A stretch of 57,721 nt of DNA from an uncultured Photobacterium sp. (lineage in GTDB: Bacteria > Pseudomonadota > Gammaproteobacteria > Enterobacterales > Vibrionaceae). Each line of letters opens with the position of its first letter. Position 1 is the first letter of the stretch. Under the pieces are notes generated by a model that did no database searches, had not been told where the DNA came from, and worked only from the letters and a program-made list of their open reading frames with translations. This document shows positions 16,312 through 25,843 of the stretch, piece by piece. The stretch is from the NCBI RefSeq assembly GCF_947502415.1, contig NZ_CANMZV010000016.1:61687-119407 (forward strand), in the 5' to 3' direction. The position numbers and the translations under genes were made by a program.

Positions 16312-17892
16312 ATGAGTAGAAATTTCTGTCTTGCTATCATGCTGGCCTTATTTTCTTTGCTAGGCTGCCATGAAGAAGAACTTACGTTTAATGTCACTCT
16401 TTCTGGCAACCAAGAAGTGCCACCAGTCACAACAGAATCTAAAGCCTCAGCAGTCGTCACTCTCAATGTCCGCCATAGTGCCTCACATCTTTTCGACCTG
16501 GATTTGACGAAGAAAGAAGCAGATGAAGGCTCATCTGATACTTCAGATAACAATACTTTTAATCTCAGTGCTGAACTCGATATCAGTATGCTTACAGATG
16601 TTCAGGCTGCACACATCCACCAAGGAAAAATAGGAACCAACGGACCGGTGGCTTTTGATTTTGTCAACAACGGCGACGGTACAATGTCTGTTGCGGAAAC
16701 AGAAATCACGCAAACACTTGCTGAAGAGTTATTGGCAGGATTGTGGTATCTAAATGTACATACCCTAGTCAATCCTACCGGAGAAGTACGAGGACAGATA
16801 GTCGACAGCAATACCAGCATAGTCACTTTTAGTCTTGATGGTGCCCAAGAGGTTCCACCTGTTGATAGCGAGGCTTCAGGCAATGGCTACGCCACTCTTA
16901 ATACAGAAACTTATGCGGTAGATTTAATTGTAATTACCGAGAATGCCGATGACGCAATAGCAGCACATATCCATGAAGGGTTTATCGGTGAAAACGGAGA
17001 AGTTCTCATCGACCTTACCGCAGGCGACAGCCAAAACATCTGGATTACACCAGAAAATACCGTGCTAGATGAAGCTACTGCAAGCCGCCTTGTGAGTGGA
17101 GGCCATTACGTCAATATTCACACACCAGCCAACTCTCCCGGCGAAATACGCGGTCAAATCCTTACTGATGATTTTACCCTACTTACATTCGCTCTCGATG
17201 GAGAACAGGAAGTCCCTGTCGTTGAAACAGATGCATCCGGAGTCGGTTATGCAACCTACAACAACGTAACAGAAGAACTGGATCTCAAAGTGCTGACTAT
17301 CGGTGTTGATGATGCTGATGCAGCCCACCTGCATGAAGGCTTCATCGGTCAAAATGGACAGGTTGTTGTCGGTCTAGAAAAGGATCCTGACAATGTCGCT
17401 CTCTGGAAAAGTCCTAACGGAACAACGCTTGATGCAGAAACAGCTACACAGCTGCTGGCTGGTGGTCACTATGTCAACGTACATACCCCGGCCAACCCAA
17501 GTGGTGAAATCCGCGGACAGGTACTGAGTCAAGACTTCATACTGTTCACGTTCCCGCTGAACGGTGATCAGGAAGTTCCGCCGATAGATACCGAAGCCAG
17601 CGGCAACGGCTATGCAACCTTCAACCAAATGACCAAAGAACTGGTTGCCCGAATAGTCACAACAGGCATTGGTGGTATAGAAGCCGTACATATCCATGAA
17701 GGTGAAAGCGGTGACAATGGAGATGTGATTGTCGAACTAAGTCAGTCAGAAGGTGATGTGACAGCCTGGATAACACCTGAAAATCTTGTACTGGACGAAG
17801 AAACAGCCACAACATTACTTGATGGCGGACACTATATCAACGTCCATACTTTGGCTAATCCGGAAGGAGAAATCAGAGGGCAGATTGAATAG
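16312..17892 (+). CDS. Lipoprotein with four tandem CHRD domains
   Basis: A 526-residue exported lipoprotein: signal with lipobox LLGCHEE (Cys about 19), then four CHRD repeats at about 24-145, 150-270, 272-395 and 396-525. Each repeat has the same skeleton: LxGxQEVPPV at the start, AAHIHEGxxGxNG in the middle, and HYVNxHTxxNPxGEIRGQI at the end. CHRD domains were first seen in chordin; their bacterial role is unknown, and the conserved histidines suggest a metal or surface-binding function, which is inference. A TGATAC palindrome and AGGAG site precede it and a strong terminator follows. The repeats differ enough at DNA level that they are not recent duplications. Confidence 0.9.
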   Translation: MSRNFCLAIMLALFSLLGCHEEELTFNVTLSGNQEVPPVTTESKASAVVTLNVRHSASHLFDLDLTKKEADEGSSDTSDNNTFNLSAELDISMLTDVQAAHIHQGKIGTNGPVAFDFVNNGDGTMSVAETEITQTLAEELLAGLWYLNVHTLVNPTGEVRGQIVDSNTSIVTFSLDGAQEVPPVDSEASGNGYATLNTETYAVDLIVITENADDAIAAHIHEGFIGENGEVLIDLTAGDSQNIWITPENTVLDEATASRLVSGGHYVNIHTPANSPGEIRGQILTDDFTLLTFALDGEQEVPVVETDASGVGYATYNNVTEELDLKVLTIGVDDADAAHLHEGFIGQNGQVVVGLEKDPDNVALWKSPNGTTLDAETATQLLAGGHYVNVHTPANPSGEIRGQVLSQDFILFTFPLNGDQEVPPIDTEASGNGYATFNQMTKELVARIVTTGIGGIEAVHIHEGESGDNGDVIVELSQSEGDVTAWITPENLVLDEETATTLLDGGHYINVHTLANPEGEIRGQIE

Positions 17893-17940
17893 CTTTCTTG
17901 ATTACCTGCCAACCATCAGCATCAGGCGCAGGTAAGCATA

Positions 17941-17977
17941 AAAGCGGGACAGCCCTTACGGCTATCCCGCTTTCTTA
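17941..17977 (+). terminator. Rho-independent terminator after the CHRD lipoprotein gene
   Basis: AAAGCGGGA(C)AGCC and GGCT(A)TCCCGCTTT form a long stem with a single mismatch and a 5-base loop, followed by TCTT. Confidence 0.88.
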
Positions 17978-18071
17978 TTATTCTGATAATGGAGGTTATA
18001 CTTTGTGAGGTGAAGAATCGTTGATAAGTAAAATGACAGGGGTTATCTAAGAAATACAAATAGCTAAGTTA

Positions 18072-18446
18072 TTATTGCTCCAGGCCCGCCGTATTCCAGT
18101 ACACGTACACAGACTCACTTTTGGTTATGAAGATATACCCATCTTTACCCAAACCTGATTGGCGGTAAACCGGATTACCATAGCTATCGGTGTACTTACC
18201 AGCTCCATCTCCTGCCGGTATAAAGTCGTAGTAAACACCATCAGCACGATCGATTGTAATATAGCCCTGGCGCTGAGAAAAAACACAAAAATATCGACCT
18301 GAAGGCTTATCGGCGCCATTAGGGTAAATATCACATCTCACATCCTGTGAGTCAGCCAAAATTGCATGAGTGGCAAAACCAAAAGTACATAACAAAAGTG
18401 TCTCGCATAACCGCCGTACAACCCAGTTACGAGAACATTTACCCAT
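18072..18446 (-). CDS. Small secreted protein of unknown function
   Basis: A 124-residue protein with a signal peptide (basic start, hydrophobic core about 15-30, probable cleavage after ILA near residue 31). The mature part, about 93 residues, has two cysteines (DVRCDIYP and RYFCVFSQ) that could form a disulfide, and is rich in Tyr, Gly and Asp with alternating strands (YITIDRADGVYYDFIP, YIFITKSESVYVYW). It looks like a small beta-rich periplasmic or secreted domain. I do not recognise the family. It stands alone between the CHRD terminator and a 265-base gap. Confidence 0.6.
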   Translation of the reverse strand: MGKCSRNWVVRRLCETLLLCTFGFATHAILADSQDVRCDIYPNGADKPSGRYFCVFSQRQGYITIDRADGVYYDFIPAGDGAGKYTDSYGNPVYRQSGLGKDGYIFITKSESVYVYWNTAGLEQ

Positions 18447-18711
18447 GAAAACCTCCGCAGAAAAGTCTCTCTTTGATCAGTGTAGTCGCCAACCAATGGT
18501 TCGAAAACCAACCAAGCCTATCCCCAAAATCATGCTCATTGTACAAATCCTTCCGGACAAAGCAAATATCTGTTACCAATCAGCAATTAATTGAATTGTA
18601 ATAAAAATATTCCTTATCAATCTTACTAGACCTGAAGACCAGATTACCGATAGAATTCTTGGAAGACATTAAACTTTCTGCGGGGGGAATGTTATCGAGA
18701 TTTCACTCAGA

Positions 18712-19941
18712 TTAACCATTTTCAGCATTTAACCAAAACTCTTTTAATTCTTTTTGGATATTTCGATTTTTTAAAATGCTCACATGGTCTTCATTAAACC
18801 CTACAATACGCTTTGCTTGCCGTTGGGCACGCAATTCCAACTGACTGGACAAACTGATTACTCCATCGCCACTTTCAACGTTCAACACACCACGGACCTT
18901 ATAGCCAAAAATTAATAAGTGTGGCGGTAACGTAGCCTGAGGAGCAAACAAGCTTTTGATAAAGTCTCCTTCTGGATCAAGATCATACCAAGAAGGAACA
19001 ACAACTGGCGCAAACTTAGTACCTTTACTTGCAGCCTTGTTTCCACCAAATGGCGACGATATCGAAGTAAAGCTGAGAATATCATTACAAGTTCGATTTC
19101 TTGTACACTGATTAATATACGCTTTCGATACCAATCCCCCCATACTATGCGCCACGATATGTATACCATTAAAATGGTATTGCTTTCTTATCCAGCTCAT
19201 CATGTTATTGAGCCCTTGTGAAACCAATAACAAAGGCACTGCAGAAGGATAATTAACCACCCATACCTGATACCGAGATCGATCAATTGACTCAATAATT
19301 GAAGCAAATTCCCTTGGGGTTCCTTTCATTCCATGAATAAACAACACTGGAATCTTGCTACTGTCAAAGTCAGACAAAAAGAATAATCCCGAGTTGCCAT
19401 TTTCAAAAAAAGTATATGGTTTCCATAACCCGATCTCGGCCTGTTTTTCACTAAAACGTGAGTCTGATAAATCTGTAACTTCACCGCTAGCAACAATGCT
19501 TACCTGAATATTCACCACCTTCTTCAGTGATTTTCCAATCAATTGATGGGGATACTCACCACTATTGCTTAATATAACGGGGCCAATTTTCAAATCTGAT
19601 GAAGGCTCAAGTTCAACCAAAGAATAAGGCTCACTTGGTTGAAAGTGTAAATCCATATTCCTATCGTCAAATATGAATAAAAATTTATCTGACACAGTTG
19701 TATGTACCGTCATCTCAGATTGACCAATCATTGCATCAAAACCATTAACTTGATCAGCAAACCTATCAGCCATCAAAACGACTAAAATAGTAGATTCCTT
19801 TGAATCACTATCAATATTTAATTGATACTTTACATAACTATTTTGAATTAGGTGGGCTTCTTTAGCAATCTGATACAAAGAATTACAGCCAGATAGAAAG
19901 AATAAAAATGTAACGCTACATAATAAACGGCAAACAGACAT
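18712..19941 (-). CDS. Lipase/esterase-like alpha/beta-hydrolase lipoprotein
   Basis: A 409-residue lipoprotein (lipobox FFLSGCNSL, Cys19). An N-terminal beta-rich region of about 190 residues precedes the hydrolase domain. The latter shows the oxyanion motif VLFIHGMKGTPREF (about 201-214), the nucleophile elbow IVAHSMGGLVSK (Ser about 266), and a plausible catalytic His near the end in NEDHVSILK. The layout resembles PGAP1/lipase-like hydrolases anchored in the envelope. Substrate is unknown. The gene is monocistronic. The codon use is AT-rich compared with the APE cluster. Confidence 0.78.
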   Translation of the reverse strand: MSVCRLLCSVTFLFFLSGCNSLYQIAKEAHLIQNSYVKYQLNIDSDSKESTILVVLMADRFADQVNGFDAMIGQSEMTVHTTVSDKFLFIFDDRNMDLHFQPSEPYSLVELEPSSDLKIGPVILSNSGEYPHQLIGKSLKKVVNIQVSIVASGEVTDLSDSRFSEKQAEIGLWKPYTFFENGNSGLFFLSDFDSSKIPVLFIHGMKGTPREFASIIESIDRSRYQVWVVNYPSAVPLLLVSQGLNNMMSWIRKQYHFNGIHIVAHSMGGLVSKAYINQCTRNRTCNDILSFTSISSPFGGNKAASKGTKFAPVVVPSWYDLDPEGDFIKSLFAPQATLPPHLLIFGYKVRGVLNVESGDGVISLSSQLELRAQRQAKRIVGFNEDHVSILKNRNIQKELKEFWLNAENG

Positions 19942-20067
19942 ATTAACCAGGATATGAAAGTAAAATCATTGAAAACTTACCTAATAATATGGTTTTAATC
20001 ACTCATATTTTTAAAATAATAGGATCCAACGCACCAATTTAGAATAAAGCTCAACAATTATAATCAA

Positions 20068-20964
20068 TCACAGCGAACCTAATTCTGCAGCCTTACTCGG
20101 TGGTAGACCAAAATAACGCTTAAATTCACGGCTAAACTGTGTCGCACTTTCATAACCCACTCTTCCGGCAGCAACATTGGCAGGCAAACCATCTTGTATC
20201 ATTAACGATTTCGCTTTATTCAAACGAATTTTCTTTATGTACTGCAGAGGTGGATCTGTTACAACTTGCTTAAACGCACGGTGAAAGGCCGATACACTCA
20301 TACCAGCCATGCTGGCAAGGTCATCAATGACAAGTTTCTGCTCATAGTGAGACTGGACATGGTTGATCACTTTAGAAACCCGCGAAAGAGCACTATCCTG
20401 CCTGCAGTATTGAGCAAGTAAATACCCCTGCCGCCCTTGCAATAACAAATAGAAAAACTCTCGTAATAATTGAGGCCCCAATACCTTTGAGTCCAAAGTG
20501 CTATGCAACACAAACAACAAGCGCGACATGCAATTTGATATCAACGGAGTTATCTCTGATACAGCTACACCTCGACCATTCGGATCCACTTGCAGCATGT
20601 CCGAATCACCATCTTGTTCAAGCATCTCAACCAGCTGTTGAATCATCGGCAAATCAAACTCTATATCAATCCCAATCAATGGAGCGTGTTCAGAAGCAAA
20701 GGTTTCACAGGCAATAGGATACGGTGTCGCCACAATCAGGCATTGTTCCGTATCGTACTCAAAACGGTAATCATTCAGATGCCCAACTTTATTCCCCTGA
20801 AAAATGACCACAACACCTTGTTGATACATCTGTGGCGTTACCTTATGGTACTTAGTTATCCGGAATAAACGCACTCCTGGTAAGCAGGTTTCAACCAGCC
20901 CGGACTGTTGTTCCAACCCATACTTAACACACAATGATTCGGCTAAATTTTCGTTACTTTTCAT
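20068..20964 (-). CDS. yqhC: AraC-family regulator, YqhC-like
   Basis: A 298-residue regulator. Residues about 15-180 form the AraC_N-type cupin domain and residues about 195-290 the double helix-turn-helix (LASMAGMSVSAFHRAFKQVV and VGYESATQFSREFKRYFGLP). It is transcribed divergently from a yqhD-type aldehyde reductase gene, exactly the E. coli yqhC-yqhD arrangement in which YqhC activates yqhD in response to aldehydes. That regulatory link is transferred by synteny and similarity. The operator must lie in the 274-base gap 20965-21238. Confidence 0.85.
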   Translation of the reverse strand: MKSNENLAESLCVKYGLEQQSGLVETCLPGVRLFRITKYHKVTPQMYQQGVVVIFQGNKVGHLNDYRFEYDTEQCLIVATPYPIACETFASEHAPLIGIDIEFDLPMIQQLVEMLEQDGDSDMLQVDPNGRGVAVSEITPLISNCMSRLLFVLHSTLDSKVLGPQLLREFFYLLLQGRQGYLLAQYCRQDSALSRVSKVINHVQSHYEQKLVIDDLASMAGMSVSAFHRAFKQVVTDPPLQYIKKIRLNKAKSLMIQDGLPANVAAGRVGYESATQFSREFKRYFGLPPSKAAELGSL

Positions 20965-21238
20965 ACCATCCCCTCATCTCAATCCCATCATCGCCAACAT
21001 AATGGCTAAAGCAAGAGTTTCATTTTAAATTGTAGGAATAGGCAACTTTCTGACAGAATTGTGTATTAAATAGTAGTCCTTTCTCCCCTAAACTAAGTCC
21101 ATAAAGTTTCGTTGCGTATAAACAAACACATTGATTTGTACGTACTCAAGCAATGTCATCAGAAATAATCAAACCGAGCTGTATCAAGCAATATTTTCAC
21201 AAATTGCATGCACTACAGTTTCACACTGGAGAGCCATG

Positions 21239-22390
21239 ATGAACAAATTTACCTATCACAACCCCACCCGCATTCACTTCGGCGAGGGCCAGATTGCTAA
21301 CATCACCGCCGAAATCCCTGCCGACAAGAAAGTGTTGGTGATCTATGGTGGTGGTTCAATCAAGCAAAACGGTGTTTACGATCAGGTAACAGCGGCGCTT
21401 AAAGACCATCAGTGGGGTGAGTTCCAAGGTGTTGAACCCAACCCTCAGTATGACACCCTGATGAAAGCCGTCGATAAGATCAAGGCTGAAGGTTATAACT
21501 ACCTGCTTGCCGTTGGTGGTGGTTCAGTAATTGATGGCACGAAATTCATTGCCGCGGCTGCCAACTATGAAGGCGACGATCCTTGGAATATCCTGGCTCG
21601 TAACGAAACGGTTCAATCAGCTGTTCCCTTGTCTTGTGTTCTGACGCTGCCAGCCACCGGCTCTGAAAATAACATGGGCGCTGTCGTTTCCCGAGGAAAA
21701 GACAAGCTGGCATTTATGTCTCCACTGGTTCAGCCTGCGTTTGCTGTTTTGGATCCAAAGGCAACCCTTACCCTGTCTCCTCGCCAGGTTGCTAACGGTG
21801 TAGTGGATGCTTTTGTTCACGTTATGGAGCAATACCTGACCTTCCCTGCTGACGCCAAAGTTCAGGATCGTTTCGCAGAAGGCCTGTTACTGACACTGAT
21901 TGAAGAAGGTCCGAAAGCTCTGGCAACGCCGAATGATATGGATGTACGTTCTAACATCATGTGGGCAGCAACCCAAGCATTGAATGGCCTGATCGGTGTT
22001 GGTGTTCCGCAGGACTGGACAACCCACATGATTGGTCACGAACTAACAGGTAACTACGGCATCGATCATGCCCGCACCTTAAGTATCGTGCTTCCAGCTG
22101 TCATGAAAGAACGTCGAGCTGACAAAGAGGCCAAACTACTTCAGTACGGCGAGCGTATTTTCGGTATCAAAGATGGCAGCACAGATGAGCGTATTGATGC
22201 AACCATCACTCAAACTATTGCCTTCTTCAAGCAAATGGAAGTACCTACCAGCCTGGGCGATGTAGAACTGGATAAATCAGCCGTTGATATTCTGGTCGAC
22301 AGCCTGGAAAAACACGGCATGAAAGCCTTGGGTGAGCATAGCAATATCACCATTGCTGACAGCCGAGCCATTTTGGAATCAGCGCTGTAA
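21239..22390 (+). CDS. yqhD: NADPH-dependent aldehyde reductase YqhD (iron-type alcohol dehydrogenase fold)
   Basis: A 383-residue group III alcohol dehydrogenase. N-terminal NPTRIHFGEGQI, the nucleotide-binding VIYGGGSIKQNG and LLAVGGGSVIDGTKF, and metal ligands in VDAFVHVMEQ and HMIGHELTGNYGIDH are all present and align with E. coli YqhD (387 residues). The longest frame opens at 21131, but ATG 21239 lies 7 bases after GGAG and matches the YqhD N-terminus. The enzyme reduces toxic short-chain aldehydes to alcohols using NADPH. It is divergent from yqhC and followed by its own terminator. Confidence 0.93.
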   Translation: MNKFTYHNPTRIHFGEGQIANITAEIPADKKVLVIYGGGSIKQNGVYDQVTAALKDHQWGEFQGVEPNPQYDTLMKAVDKIKAEGYNYLLAVGGGSVIDGTKFIAAAANYEGDDPWNILARNETVQSAVPLSCVLTLPATGSENNMGAVVSRGKDKLAFMSPLVQPAFAVLDPKATLTLSPRQVANGVVDAFVHVMEQYLTFPADAKVQDRFAEGLLLTLIEEGPKALATPNDMDVRSNIMWAATQALNGLIGVGVPQDWTTHMIGHELTGNYGIDHARTLSIVLPAVMKERRADKEAKLLQYGERIFGIKDGSTDERIDATITQTIAFFKQMEVPTSLGDVELDKSAVDILVDSLEKHGMKALGEHSNITIADSRAILESAL

Positions 22391-22420
22391 TTACCTTCTA
22401 TCCACCACTTCCTCCTGTTT

Positions 22421-22446
22421 AGCAGCTCCTCGCGAGCTGCTTTTTT
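22421..22446 (+). terminator. Rho-independent terminator after yqhD
   Basis: AGCAGCTC and GAGCTGCT form an 8-bp stem around CTCGC, followed by five or more T residues. Confidence 0.9.
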
Positions 22447-22562
22447 ATCTGAAATCAAATCAACCGCAGATGATCACACTTTCGTCATAATCCAGTGTCG
22501 AGCTGGTCACAAAAATTGAGTATTATGCGCTTTCTAAAATTTTATGGATGCGGATACACAAC

Positions 22563-23372
22563 ATGTACAAACTGGTTGCACTTGATATGGATGGCACCCT
22601 GCTAAACTCGCAGAAAGAGATTTCTGAACGTACCAAGCAGGCAATCAAACTAGCTCGAGAAAAAGGTGTTAAAGTCGTATTGGCTTCAGGCCGCCCTCTG
22701 GAAGGCCTTACTGATTACCTCAACGAACTAGGCATGACCAGCGATGAAGACTACGCACTGAGCTACAATGCTTCACTGGTACAGCGAGTAGAAAGCAAGG
22801 AAATTATTCACAGACAAATCATGCAGGGAAGCGATGCAAAAAATATTGCCAGCCTGGGTCGTGATTTAGGTGCTTATGTACATGCTTTCTCTCCGACACG
22901 CGGCCTGATCACACCAGAAAACAACACCTACACTCAGCACGAGTCAACCATTAACGGTGTTCCGGTAACAGAAATCGATTTTGCTGAACTGGACTGTAAC
23001 GAAGAAATCATCAAGGTGATGATGGTTGCTGATCCGGAAGTTCTATCTGCGGCCATTGAAAAACTACCGGCTTCGCTTTATAAGCAATACACCATTGTAC
23101 AAAGTGCTCCTTTCTTCCTTGAGCTGATGAACCCTAGCAGCAACAAAGGTACAGGTGTTGCAAAACTTGCTGAGCATCTGAACATAGATGCCAGCGAAGT
23201 GATCTGCATGGGTGATGCTGGTAATGATCACCACATGCTGAAGTATGCCGGTCTTGGCGTTGCTATGGGTAATGCAACCGAAGATACCAAAGCGCTTGCT
23301 GACCACATTACAGATACCAACGATAATGATGGTGTGGCAGAAGTGATTGAAACCTTCATCCTGAATAAGTAA
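22563..23372 (+). CDS. yidA: Sugar phosphatase YidA-type (HAD superfamily, Cof family)
   Basis: A 269-residue HAD hydrolase with a C2-type cap. Motif I is ALDMDGTLLNS (nucleophile Asp9), motif II LASGRP, the Lys of motif III lies in NKGTGV, and motif IV is CMGDAGNDHHML. Similarity to E. coli YidA runs along the whole length (YNASLVQ, FFLELM, NKGTGV). YidA dephosphorylates several sugar and small phosphates. ATG 22563 matches the YidA N-terminus; an upstream ATG at 22548 would add five residues. It is a separate unit between two terminators. Confidence 0.88.
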   Translation: MYKLVALDMDGTLLNSQKEISERTKQAIKLAREKGVKVVLASGRPLEGLTDYLNELGMTSDEDYALSYNASLVQRVESKEIIHRQIMQGSDAKNIASLGRDLGAYVHAFSPTRGLITPENNTYTQHESTINGVPVTEIDFAELDCNEEIIKVMMVADPEVLSAAIEKLPASLYKQYTIVQSAPFFLELMNPSSNKGTGVAKLAEHLNIDASEVICMGDAGNDHHMLKYAGLGVAMGNATEDTKALADHITDTNDNDGVAEVIETFILNK

Positions 23373-23745
23373 CCGGCTCTCAAATCTCAATCAGACAGAA
23401 ACAACCATCTATTGGTTGTTTCTGTTTAAATTAACTAACCCTGCTCTTCTGGCTAAGATCACGTCTCATCAAGGAATGCACCTTAAGCTTGCTCCCTAGA
23501 TATAAAAGGGCATATTTCCCGACTGACCACGGGGCATAACTAGTAGCTACGAATTACTAATGCTTACTTTTTCCTAACTGATTTAACTCAATAAAATGGT
23601 TTCGTATCTTTCGTTTGTCATAAACCGGAGCAACCATATCAAATAAGAATTCACCGTTTCCGCTGGTAGACATATTTAGGCTGTTCAACAGCTTTAATCA
23701 TCTTTATGTTTAGAGCCATCAGAACGAATCACCACGAGGGAAATA
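23373..23745. other. Intergenic region, terminator only
   Basis: A 373-base gap. Apart from the terminator at 23396-23428 and a small palindrome GCTGTTcAACAGC at 23680-23692, I see no coding or RNA signal. Confidence 0.5.
23396..23428 (+). terminator. Rho-independent terminator after yidA
   Basis: CAGAAACAACC (23396-23406) pairs with GGTTGTTTCTG (23414-23424), an 11-bp perfect stem followed by TTT. Confidence 0.9.
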
Positions 23746-24453
23746 ATGAAACTGGATGCGATCCTTTGGGATTATGATGGAACCATCGTTAACTCGGTGC
23801 CTAAAAATATCGATATCACAAAAAATATCTTGTCGATTGTTGCCCCTCATTTAACCGATAATAACCTCCCTGATTATTTACGCAATGAAGCGGCTTACCA
23901 TCAGGCGAACCACGCTGCCAAGAACTGGCAGGAACTCTATATCAAATACTACGGCATGACCGAACAGGAAATGCTGACTGCCGGTTCATTGTGGGCTGAG
24001 CATCAATTAACGAATATGACGCCTGTCAGGCTGTTCACTGGTATCGACGATACTGTTCGCGACCTTGCCGACATTCCCCATGGGATCTGCTCTCAAAACG
24101 CGTCAAAAAACATCTATAATGTCTTAGCTGACTCTCAGGTTGAACACTTTTTTAAAGCCGTTGTGGGATACGATGATGTCCCAAGCCATAGCCAAAAACC
24201 GTCACCGGAAGGTGGCATAATTTGCCTTGAGAAATTGTTTAACGATCCAAGCAAGAAAGCACTGATGTATGTCGGCGATCATGAAGCAGATGTTCAGTTT
24301 GCCCTGAACCTCCAGTCTGCTTTAGGTCAGAATGCCACTGTCATTTCGGTAACAGCAGCATACAGCGGAGCAAACCCAGATGACTGGTCGGTGAAACCGG
24401 ATTTTATGATTCACTCGCCACAAGAATTAACAGCTCTCTGTCACGCGCTTTGA
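23746..24453 (+). CDS. HAD-superfamily hydrolase (phosphoglycolate phosphatase-like)
   Basis: A 235-residue HAD-IA type protein. Motif I is LWDYDGTIVNS (Asp9/Asp11), motif II is GICSQNAS, the motif III lysine is in SHSQKPSPEGG, and motif IV is MYVGDHEADVQFA. The helical cap lies between residues about 15 and 90. It is Gph/PpaX-like, but the substrate cannot be read. GAGGGA 6 bases before ATG is a good RBS. It converges on the SphA-like gene, with a long inverted repeat between them. Confidence 0.82.
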   Translation: MKLDAILWDYDGTIVNSVPKNIDITKNILSIVAPHLTDNNLPDYLRNEAAYHQANHAAKNWQELYIKYYGMTEQEMLTAGSLWAEHQLTNMTPVRLFTGIDDTVRDLADIPHGICSQNASKNIYNVLADSQVEHFFKAVVGYDDVPSHSQKPSPEGGIICLEKLFNDPSKKALMYVGDHEADVQFALNLQSALGQNATVISVTAAYSGANPDDWSVKPDFMIHSPQELTALCHAL

Positions 24454-24517
24454 CTTTGATAGCAGATTGTTAAACCGATGGCTATTTTTAATCTGAGAAC
24501 TTAAATATTAAGAGAGA

Positions 24518-24582
24518 TAAAGATTGCAGGCAGTAAATCATCACCACTACCATTTCCTAGAGTAGACTACCTGCAATCTTTA
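24518..24582. terminator. Long inverted repeat between convergent genes, probable bidirectional terminator
   Basis: TAAAGATTGCAGG (24518-24530) is the perfect reverse complement of CCTGCAATCTTTA (24570-24582), with a 39-base interior. The right arm includes the stop codon of the minus-strand gene. The interior is larger than usual for a terminator. Confidence 0.5.
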
Positions 24583-25548
24583 ATAGGCCATACTGAACTT
24601 CAATGAGAAGGTATCCCCATCCGGCGACCTTGTATTTTCAACACTGGATAACCATTTAAGCTCAGCCATAATTTCTGAATCGCCCCACCAGCTACGATAG
24701 CTAATCACCGGCCCAAAGCCAGTACCATGACTCTTAAATTCCCCCTGATTTGCACCGATTCCGCTGTCTCCGCTTAGCTGATGAAATAAGTAACCACTCA
24801 CACCGATTCCAGTAAAACCACCGAACAGAATTGCGTATTGAACATAGGTCGACTCCAAATGAAGCTGAGCGCCACTGTGATAATCGGTATCCCTATTCTT
24901 GGTATTGAACGTCACACTACTAAATACAGAGAATTCTCTGCCAACCGCAGGCTCAACATGAATCAAGCCAACAACAGGCTCAAACGTCCAGTAGTTACTT
25001 CCGGTATTCGCCAAACTTTCAGCATCATAGCGTCCGGTTGGTGCATAGATATTAAATCGAACATCTCCCCACCAGATTCTATTAATAGCGTATGACAATA
25101 ATACCGGAGACAAAAGGGTATCCCCTGCCCCACTATCTTTATGCGTCTCCCGAACACCTAAACTTTCGCTCCCCACAGTCGCTGTCACCTGCTGCAAAAT
25201 ATAAGGAAGACTCATCCCCAGCGCATATGTCCAATTCTCGGCAATTTCCCAGCCAGGGTTCCAATTAACAGTGATAGCCAGCCTTTGTGATTCAATATCA
25301 ACATCTGTTGCTGTATACCTGCCAACAGGCACAGAATGCCCATTTCCACTGATTCTTCCTTCATGATGACTGGTAAAGACCTTTACTACTAAAGACTCAG
25401 AAGGCGGAGGGGCTCGGTCAATCACAGATGCATTGGCTCCGGGCCAATAATGGCTCATTCCCCCTTCGGCCGCCCAGACCCCATCGTTATTATTCCCTAT
25501 CAAAAGGAGATAAATAACCAAACCACTTCTCAGCCAAATATCACACAT
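24580..25548 (-). CDS. SphA/MetA-pathway-type outer-membrane protein
   Basis: A 322-residue protein with a signal peptide (core about 8-17, cleavage near VWA/AEGG). The mature start AEGGMSHYWPGAN and the later PTGRYD, LANTGSNYWTFEP and YRSWWGDSEIMAELKW blocks are hallmarks of the SphA/phenol-degradation (MetA pathway) beta-barrel family. Members are outer-membrane channels often linked to hydrophobic or aromatic compound uptake, but no catabolic genes for aromatics are nearby. It ends in SMAY with a C-terminal aromatic residue typical of barrels. Specific cargo is unknown. Confidence 0.78.
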   Translation of the reverse strand: MCDIWLRSGLVIYLLLIGNNNDGVWAAEGGMSHYWPGANASVIDRAPPPSESLVVKVFTSHHEGRISGNGHSVPVGRYTATDVDIESQRLAITVNWNPGWEIAENWTYALGMSLPYILQQVTATVGSESLGVRETHKDSGAGDTLLSPVLLSYAINRIWWGDVRFNIYAPTGRYDAESLANTGSNYWTFEPVVGLIHVEPAVGREFSVFSSVTFNTKNRDTDYHSGAQLHLESTYVQYAILFGGFTGIGVSGYLFHQLSGDSGIGANQGEFKSHGTGFGPVISYRSWWGDSEIMAELKWLSSVENTRSPDGDTFSLKFSMAY

Positions 25549-25843
25549 ATCTGTTTTGCTATCAGGACAATTAGCACAGATTGCCAGCTACTCCATTCGG
25601 ATTATAAATCTCATACTCATTAGCTTAGCCAAAACAATCCACTCAACTGCTGCAAGCAAAAGAAAACAAAGCAAAAATATTACGGATGAGAAAAATGGGT
25701 AACAATGAGATCTGATTGGTACCGCAAAAAACAAGTAATAAGATCACCCTCAATAGAGACGAACAGCCAAACTAAAGAACGGAAAATCGACTAACGTCAA
25801 CTAACATAAACAGACAGGTGTTCAGACAGAGAAAGGCTCTGCT

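Noticed and set aside
21131..21238. N-terminal extension of YqhD from 21131.
   Set aside because: The extra residues have no match to YqhD, and GGAG is placed 7 bases before ATG 21239.
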